Shown piece after piece: positions 4,199 to 8,099 of a stretch of DNA of 8,099 nucleotides; within the stretch, counting starts at the first letter, position 1; every line of letters begins with the position of its first letter. The stretch is taken from contig UQSL01000079.1 of NCBI GenBank assembly GCA_900543705.1, positions 1 to 8,099 of the forward strand, read 5' to 3'. The position numbers were made by a program, and so were the translations under genes. Origin of the DNA: an uncultured Oscillospiraceae bacterium. GTDB taxonomy: Bacteria; Bacillota; Clostridia; Oscillospirales; Ruminococcaceae. The notes beneath the pieces are model-generated. The model saw only the letters and a program-made list of their open reading frames with translations, ran no database searches and was not told where the DNA came from.

Positions 4199-6307
4199 AT
4201 GAAAGATAAGATTTTACAGCTGTTGCGGCGTAGCAAAAAAACGTCGCTTTCTTTAAAAGAAATACGAAAGAAGCTGGGCGGGAAACGGGTGTCCGAGCGG
4301 GATGTCCGCCGGATTCTCGATAATCTGACCGGCACCGGTGATGTCGTCTGTTATCAGGGGAAATACCGCCTAATCGAATTTACCCCGTTTGAAAAGGCGG
4401 TCGTCACCCGGGTCAATGGTACCTTTGGCTTTGCCAGATTCACAGAGAAAGATGGGGAGGTATTTATTCCCGGGAAATACCTGCTCGGCGCGATGCCGGG
4501 AGATACGGTGCTCGTCAAATCCGAACCGACCGAGCGTTCCTCGGATGCGGGCAGGGTGATTTCAGTCATCAGCCAGAATGAAGCGGGCTTTACCGGAGTA
4601 TTCCACCGGGTAGGGGACATCTGTACGGTAGAACCGGACAATTCCATCCGGTTTCCAGTTCGGATCAGCAAGAAGCACACATTGGATGCCAGAGAAGGCG
4701 ACAAGGTGATGGCCCGCATTTTCAAGCGGGGAGAACACCACGGCGACCACCGGGCCGAGATCCTGGAGGTGTTCGGCAACTCCCATCTGGCGAAAGTGTG
4801 CTGCAAATCCATCCTCGCCTTCAACCATGTGGAGGAGGAATTTCCCTCCGAGGTCATTGCGCAGGCGGAGCTGATTGCGGCGGCCGGCATTCCAAAAAGT
4901 GAATATGCAGGCAGAGAGGATCTGCGCGCTCTTCCCATCTTCACCATCGATTCGAGCGACAGCAAGGACTTGGACGACGCCATCTCCATTGAGCGGACGA
5001 AAAACGGATACCTGCTGGGTGTGCACATCGCAGACGTTTCCCACTATGTCACTGCGAAAAGTCCGCTCGATAACGAGGCATTCGAACGCGGTACATCCGT
5101 TTATTATGCGCAGTCAGTTGTGCCGATGCTGCCGGTGCAGCTATCCAACGGCATCTGCTCGCTCAACCCTGGAGAGGATCGCCTGACATTCACCTGCTTT
5201 GTGAATCTGGATGCCGAGGGCCGGATACTGGGCTATCGGTTTTGCAAATCAGTAATCCGTTCTCGGGTCAAGGGCGTCTATTCTGAGATAAACCGCATTC
5301 TGGCTGGGGAGACGGATGAGATGCTCAAAGAAAAATATCAGGGCCTGTTTGAAGAGATTGCCCTGATGGAGGAGCTTGCAACTAAGCTGGAAGTCAGCCG
5401 GTTTGCACGCGGAAGCCTGAACTTGGAGAGCGTGGAGTCCAAAATCAGGGTAGATGCAGAGGGAAAAGCTATAGATGTACAGCCGCGCGACCGTGGCCGT
5501 TCGGAGAAAATGATCGAGGAGTTTATGCTCAGCGCTAATGAGGCTGCTGCAACCTATGCGATGGAGATGGGGATTCCGTTTGTCTACCGGGTACATGAGA
5601 AGCCGACCGCCGATAAAACTCGTGCACTGGCGGAAACTCTCTCTGCGCTTAGCCTTCCGGTCTATCGCATGCGGGCGGGGGAGTGTAGCAACACCGAGCT
5701 TGCCGCAATTCTCGCCAAAGCGAAAGCGACTCCCTATGGCCGCATTGTCAACCATCAGCTGCTGCGTTCGATGGCAAAGGCCAAGTACAGCGACACGAAC
5801 ATCGGGCATTTTGGGCTGGTGCTCGACAACTACGCGCATTTTACTTCCCCCATCCGCCGGTATCCGGATTTGACCATCCACCGAATTCTGACCGACCTTG
5901 TAGCAGGGGTGCCTGTAGAGAAGATCACCAAGCGATATAAAAATTTTGCATCCTTTTCCGCACAGCATTCGAGCGAACGGGAAATTGCTGCAATGGATAC
6001 CGAGCGCGGGTGCGAGGACTGCTATAAGGCGGAGTATATCCTCTCCCACCTTGGGGAGGAATTTGAGGCGAACATCTCCTCCGTTGCCCCACATGGGCTG
6101 TATGCGGAGCTCGATAACACGGTCGAAGGACTTATCCGGATTGAAAACCTGCCGGAGGGTTCCTACGATACAGATTCTCAGATTGAATATGTCAATGTGG
6201 TCACAAACGAACATTTTAGAATCGGTGACCGGGTGAAAATTAAGGTGCTGGCGGCGGATGTCTCCGCCGGGCACATCGACTTTGCCCTGACTGAGCATTT
6301 GGAATAA
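4199..6307 (+). CDS. rnr: Ribonuclease R (RNB-family 3'-5' exoribonuclease)
   Basis: RNase R degrades structured RNA processively from the 3' end and takes part in mRNA, rRNA and tmRNA-linked decay in the cytoplasm. The protein has 702 residues, within the usual 700-820. An N-terminal winged-helix segment spans about 1-60, and cold-shock OB domains span about 65-240. The RNB catalytic domain follows, with TIDSSDSKDLDD at 249-260 supplying the metal-binding aspartates 251, 257, 259 and 260. The RNB signature HFTSPIRRYPDL is at 547-558. A C-terminal S1 domain covers about 619-700. There is no long basic tail like that of E. coli. The start has AAAGGA seven bases upstream. smpB, which usually follows rnr in Firmicutes, is missing; a minus-strand gene lies there instead. 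Confidence 0.97.
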   Translation: MKDKILQLLRRSKKTSLSLKEIRKKLGGKRVSERDVRRILDNLTGTGDVVCYQGKYRLIEFTPFEKAVVTRVNGTFGFARFTEKDGEVFIPGKYLLGAMPGDTVLVKSEPTERSSDAGRVISVISQNEAGFTGVFHRVGDICTVEPDNSIRFPVRISKKHTLDAREGDKVMARIFKRGEHHGDHRAEILEVFGNSHLAKVCCKSILAFNHVEEEFPSEVIAQAELIAAAGIPKSEYAGREDLRALPIFTIDSSDSKDLDDAISIERTKNGYLLGVHIADVSHYVTAKSPLDNEAFERGTSVYYAQSVVPMLPVQLSNGICSLNPGEDRLTFTCFVNLDAEGRILGYRFCKSVIRSRVKGVYSEINRILAGETDEMLKEKYQGLFEEIALMEELATKLEVSRFARGSLNLESVESKIRVDAEGKAIDVQPRDRGRSEKMIEEFMLSANEAAATYAMEMGIPFVYRVHEKPTADKTRALAETLSALSLPVYRMRAGECSNTELAAILAKAKATPYGRIVNHQLLRSMAKAKYSDTNIGHFGLVLDNYAHFTSPIRRYPDLTIHRILTDLVAGVPVEKITKRYKNFASFSAQHSSEREIAAMDTERGCEDCYKAEYILSHLGEEFEANISSVAPHGLYAELDNTVEGLIRIENLPEGSYDTDSQIEYVNVVTNEHFRIGDRVKIKVLAADVSAGHIDFALTEHLE

Positions 6308-6365
6308 CAGCAACGCGGCCTGAATGCAGTTGCGCCACTTGCCTTAGGAAGCGATTGGGATTACA

Positions 6366-6420
6366 GGAAAAAAATCAGCATGCGGGGAAAGCATTAATGC
6401 TTTCCCCGCATGCTGATTTA
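6366..6420 (-). terminator. 48-bp perfect palindrome acting as a terminator, best on the minus strand
   Basis: Positions 6372-6395 and 6396-6419 are exact reverse complements, a 24-bp stem with no spacer and a GC-rich core (GCGGGGAAAGC). The A run at 6368-6374 reads as a T run after the hairpin on the minus strand, so it fits the end of the small minus-strand gene, whose TAA (6420-6418) lies inside the arm. On the plus strand only ATTT follows, yet it may also stop rnr transcripts. Confidence 0.8.
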
Positions 6421-6591
6421 CTCTGTGGACTTTGTGTGGTGAATCCGGCAGTGTTTTTGGCTGTGCCTGCACTGGTCACTGAATAGACAGGTCTCAGTTT
6501 TCCCGGATTCCTCAAACCACGTTTGAACTGCAACATTACGCCCGAGTACCGGGCAATAGCGTTCTTTCAGGCAGTGAAATGATTGCATCAT
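6418..6591 (-). CDS. Small Cys/His-rich protein, probable metal binder, unknown function
   Basis: I do not recognise a named family. The gene encodes 57 residues with two starting methionines (the second at 6588). It has five cysteines (7, 13, 35, 41, 48) and several C-terminal histidines. The pattern RYCPVLGRNVAVQTWFEE, then ETCLF, then DQCRHSQKHC, looks like a compact zinc-finger-type fold, although the role is inference. Support for a real gene is strong for its size: GGGAGGTG (6607 to 6600) lies eight bases before the ATG, and the frame ends in a terminator palindrome. A possible promoter is TTGTGA (6651-6646), 16 bp, TAGGGT (6629-6624). It is transcribed divergently from the DUF2508-bofA pair and convergently with rnr. 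Confidence 0.75.
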   Translation of the reverse strand: MMQSFHCLKERYCPVLGRNVAVQTWFEESGKTETCLFSDQCRHSQKHCRIHHTKSTE

Positions 6592-6788
6592 GAGTTTCGC
6601 ACCTCCCTAAGGCTTTTAGTGATACCCTATCCTTATTCATTTTCTTCACAAAATAAACAGGAAATGGGCAATTTTCCTTTCCGTCCCTGTATAAAATCGG
6701 GCATAATGCACTATGCTTGTATCATAACAATAAAACAGCAGAAAATGGATGCAAAGTGAAAATCTGCTGTGAGAAAGGAAGGATTTGC
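6592..6788. promoter_or_regulatory. Divergent intergenic region between the minus-strand small gene and the DUF2508 gene
   Basis: AGGAAA (6659-6664) and TTTCCT (6673-6678) form a short inverted repeat between the two starts. No good SigA promoter is seen on the plus strand. GCATAAT (6701-6707) and CATAACAAT (6723-6731), about 15 bp apart, loosely resemble a SigE/SigG-type sporulation promoter, which would suit bofA. This is a weak match. Confidence 0.3.
6600..6607 (-). promoter_or_regulatory. Strong ribosome binding site of the minus-strand small gene
   Basis: The minus strand reads GGGAGGTG, followed by eight bases and then ATGATG. It is among the best Shine-Dalgarno matches in the window and is the main evidence that the short frame is translated. 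Confidence 0.8.
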
Positions 6789-7076
6789 ATGGAGAACGCG
6801 GTAACGCTCAAATCAAAATGCCGGATGGCGCTTGCGCAGCTCGGCCTTGCTGAAAAGCCGAAACGCGGCGAGGTCCTTGAAGAGCTTTCCGAAGTCATGC
6901 AGCAGATTAAAAATGCTGAGGCGCGTTTTAACATGGAAAGCGATATTGACCTTGTGGAAGCCAACATTTATGATATGAAGGCACTGCAGTCGAGAATGAA
7001 ATATCTGATTGAACGCGCAAAACGGGAACATATCACCGGCAGTGTTTTGTACAACATCGATTTTGAAAAAGAATAA
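6789..7076 (+). CDS. DUF2508 (YaaL-like) protein
   Basis: This 95-residue soluble protein is strongly helical. It carries the YaaL/DUF2508 pattern: EELSEVMQQIKNAEARFNME (31-50), then DIDLVEANIYDMKALQSRMKYLIERAK (52-78), which suggests a helical pair or coiled coil. Its function is not known. The longest open frame begins at a TTG at 6717, but AAGGAAGG ending six bases before the ATG at 6789 sets that start. It ends 13 bp before bofA, the same pairing as yaaL-bofA in Bacillus, where recR lies upstream; recR is not present here. Co-transcription with bofA is very likely. Confidence 0.88.
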   Translation: MENAVTLKSKCRMALAQLGLAEKPKRGEVLEELSEVMQQIKNAEARFNMESDIDLVEANIYDMKALQSRMKYLIERAKREHITGSVLYNIDFEKE

Positions 7077-7089
7077 AGGGGCTGTTTTC

Positions 7090-7347
7090 ATGAACCTGTG
7101 GATTCTCCTGTTTTTGGTGTTTTCCGCACTTGCGGCAATCAGGCTGGTGAGCGCGACGGAGCATCCGTTTCGCACGGCGTTTTCCGTCATGGTCTCCGGT
7201 GTCCTTTCCCTGCTTTTAGTAGGGCTTACCTCCGGCTTTACCGGAGTGTCTTTGGCGGCCAACGGCTATACGACGGCATTTTCCGCTCTCTATGGAATAC
7301 CAGGTGTGATTTCCCTGCTGGCAGCGAATCTGATTTTGGGAGTTTAG
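7090..7347 (+). CDS. bofA: BofA family protein (pro-sigma-K processing inhibitor type)
   Basis: BofA is a small membrane protein that, in Bacillus, joins SpoIVFA to hold back the protease SpoIVFB, which cleaves pro-sigma-K in the mother cell. The protein has 85 residues, typical of the family. Hydrophobic helices lie at about 3-20 and 30-48. The conserved C-terminal block follows, with a glycine-rich GFTGVSLAANGYT (49-61) and then LYGIPGVISLLAANLIL (67-83), containing the GIPGV hallmark. AAAGGGG (7075-7081) lies eight bases before the ATG and overlaps the DUF2508 stop. No SpoIVF genes are in the window. Some Clostridia keep BofA-like proteins without SpoIVFA, so the exact role is inferred from family. 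No clear terminator follows. Confidence 0.88.
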   Translation: MNLWILLFLVFSALAAIRLVSATEHPFRTAFSVMVSGVLSLLLVGLTSGFTGVSLAANGYTTAFSALYGIPGVISLLAANLILGV

Positions 7348-7353
7348 GAAACC

Positions 7354-7382
7354 TTTACTTCCGGTTTTCCCTATGCTATAAT
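7354..7382 (+). promoter_or_regulatory. Promoter upstream of the GNAT gene, extended -10
   Basis: TTTACT at 7354-7359 and a perfect TATAAT at 7377-7382 are 17 bp apart, with TGC before the -10. A loose inverted repeat (GGAAACC at 7347-7353, GGTTTTCC at 7363-7370) overlaps the -35 and the bofA stop. It could be a weak terminator or an operator. Confidence 0.75.
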
Positions 7383-7383
7383 A

Positions 7384-7505
7384 GCCGTAGAGCAACTATT
7401 ACTCTTGGCCCGTCTACGGCGAAGGCCAATGATAGCATTCGTGCTTTGCGTTAAATACTATCATCTTGGTACAGCCGGTTGCAAAGCCGGCGGATACAGC
7501 TTGTA
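7384..7505 (+). promoter_or_regulatory. Structured leader or operator region before the GNAT gene
   Basis: The region between promoter and gene holds several paired elements. GCCGTAGA (7384-7391) is complementary to TCTACGGC (7413-7420). TTGGCC in the loop (7405-7410) is complementary to GGCCAA (7424-7429), giving a possible H-type pseudoknot. CCAATGATAG (7426-7435) can instead pair with CTATCATCTTGG just downstream, and GCCGG/CCGGC forms a hairpin near 7475-7490. Mutually exclusive pairings suggest a cis-regulatory RNA, but I match no riboswitch class, and the first arm may lie partly upstream of +1. Confidence 0.4.
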
Positions 7506-7523
7506 AGCAGAAGAGTAGATAAT

Positions 7524-7551
7524 AGGGGACAGGAGTGCTCGGGGACGAGGG
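7524..7551 (+). repeat. Tandem GGGGAC motif pair just before the GNAT start
   Basis: AGGGGACAGG and CGGGGACGAGG occur in tandem here, sharing GGGGAC with the CAGGGGACGG copies elsewhere. The second overlaps the purine-rich ribosome binding site of the GNAT gene, so the similarity could be partly chance. Confidence 0.3.
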
Positions 7552-7559
7552 AAGGTAAA

Positions 7560-7997
7560 ATGTTGCAGGAGAAATGGGTACAAAACAAACGGGATTTTGA
7601 AGACGCGGCCCTGGTACGGGATGAGGTCTTTGTCAAAGAGCAGGGGTTTGAAAACGAACTGGATGAAATTGATGATGTGGCACTCCATGTTCTTTTCTAC
7701 GACGAGCAAGGAAATCCAGTGGCAACCGGGCGTACTTTCCCGGCACATGAGGAAGACGACGGTATTTACAAGATTGGCCGTGTCTGTGCGAGAAAATCCG
7801 TTCGTGGTAAAGGAGCCGGGCGAGCGGTAATGGAGGCGCTCGAGCACAAGATCAAAGAACTCGGCGGCAAGGAGGCGCAGCTTGGCGCACAACTGCGTGC
7901 GAAGGGCTTTTATCAGCGGCTGGGCTATGAAGAATTCGGCGAGGTATTTTTGGATGAAGGCTGTCCCCATATTATGATGCGAAAAAAAGTAAACTGA
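7560..7997 (+). CDS. GNAT family N-acetyltransferase, YjcF-like
   Basis: This soluble 145-residue enzyme would transfer an acetyl group from acetyl-CoA to an amine; the substrate is unknown. The family layout is clear. VFVKEQGFENELDEIDD (23-39) matches the EQgvp..lE.D segment of YjcF-like proteins. ALHVLFY and VATGRTF (54-60) are core strands, and KIGRVCARKSVRGKGAG (71-87) contains the acetyl-CoA pyrophosphate loop RGKGAG. LGAQLRAKGFYQRLGYEEFGEVF (108-130) is the C-terminal motif, and GCPHIMMRK closes the fold. A longer in-frame ATG at 7479 exists, but it would begin in the structured leader. The GAGGGAAGG purine run ending four bases before ATG 7560 supports the later start. No terminator is seen before the IS end at 8042. 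Confidence 0.92.
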   Translation: MLQEKWVQNKRDFEDAALVRDEVFVKEQGFENELDEIDDVALHVLFYDEQGNPVATGRTFPAHEEDDGIYKIGRVCARKSVRGKGAGRAVMEALEHKIKELGGKEAQLGAQLRAKGFYQRLGYEEFGEVFLDEGCPHIMMRKKVN

Positions 7998-8041
7998 CTT
8001 CCTATGCCGTACAAAAGCAGGCGGCCGGAATCAATCTGAAG

Positions 8042-8099
8042 TGGCCCCAAAAAGTTAGACAATATTTCAAAGTAAAAATTGTTCAAGCAACTGAAAGGG
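8042..8099 (+). mobile_element. Left end of an IS3-family insertion sequence, truncated by the window
   Basis: TGGCCCCAAAAAGTTAGACA is very close to the terminal repeat typical of IS3-family (IS150-like) elements, which often read TGGACCCCAAAAAGTTAGAC. From 8063 an open frame reads YFKVKIVQATER, resembling the start of an OrfA (a YSFKxKVVQA-like pattern), though no ATG precedes it in this stretch. The rest of the element lies beyond the window, so whether it is intact cannot be told. Confidence 0.65.

Noticed and set aside
4354..5028. 224-codon minus-strand frame opposite the N-terminal half of rnr
   Set aside because: It is antisense to well-supported RNase R sequence and shows only low-complexity Ser/Arg-rich composition.
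5249..6313. 354-codon minus-strand frame opposite rnr
   Set aside because: It lies entirely antisense to the conserved RNase R catalytic and S1 domains, its peptide has no recognisable motif, and it lacks a ribosome binding site. It is a shadow of codon bias.
1..8099. CRISPR array, prophage, toxin-antitoxin or defence system
   Set aside because: I saw no regular direct repeats with unique spacers, no phage structural or integrase genes, and no nuclease or toxin pair on either strand.

Overview
The window reads as chromosomal DNA of a spore-forming Clostridia-type Firmicute, probably of the Ruminococcaceae/Oscillospiraceae kind. This is inferred from Gram-positive style ribosome binding sites, TTG starts, strong U-tract terminators, a SigH-like sigma factor, a YaaL-BofA pair, and small CxxC proteins of types common in anaerobes. 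No assignment below that level is supported.

Layout, left to right. Positions 1-60 hold the broken tail of a frame resembling the helix-turn-helix of an IS3-type OrfA; 61-270 holds no gene. A consensus promoter (275-304) drives an Mrp/NBP35-type P-loop ATPase of iron-sulfur cluster biology (378-1223), closed by a strong terminator. The 1258-1668 gap holds a candidate structured RNA (about 1281-1464) and an AT-rich promoter with repeated TTGACAAA boxes for a SigH-like sigma factor (1669-2253). A decayed tRNA(Trp)-like element (2301-2376) lies before a double zinc-ribbon protein (2401-2682). Next comes a DUF1858 CxxC protein with its own promoter and terminator (2897-3118). A doubtful ORF (about 3207-3506), a remnant minus-strand gene end with an orphan minus-strand terminator (3556-3703), SecG (3787-4044) and RNase R (4199-6307) follow.

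Right of rnr, a short Cys/His-rich minus-strand gene of 57 residues (6591 to 6418) has an excellent ribosome binding site and ends in a 48-bp perfect palindrome. Divergent from it is a two-gene operon of a YaaL-like DUF2508 protein and BofA (6789-7347). A promoter and a hairpin/pseudoknot-capable leader then precede a YjcF-like GNAT acetyltransferase (7560-7997). The window ends inside the left end of an IS3-family element (8042-8099).

How the genes relate: most are single transcription units with their own promoter and terminator, not one operon. Three loose themes recur. One is cysteine-rich metal or redox proteins (Mrp, zinc ribbon, DUF1858, the minus-strand protein). Another is sporulation control (SigH-like factor, BofA). 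The third is core export and RNA turnover (SecG, RNase R). I found no defence system, CRISPR array or complete mobile element. The least explained parts are the non-coding segments and the unlisted small gene.
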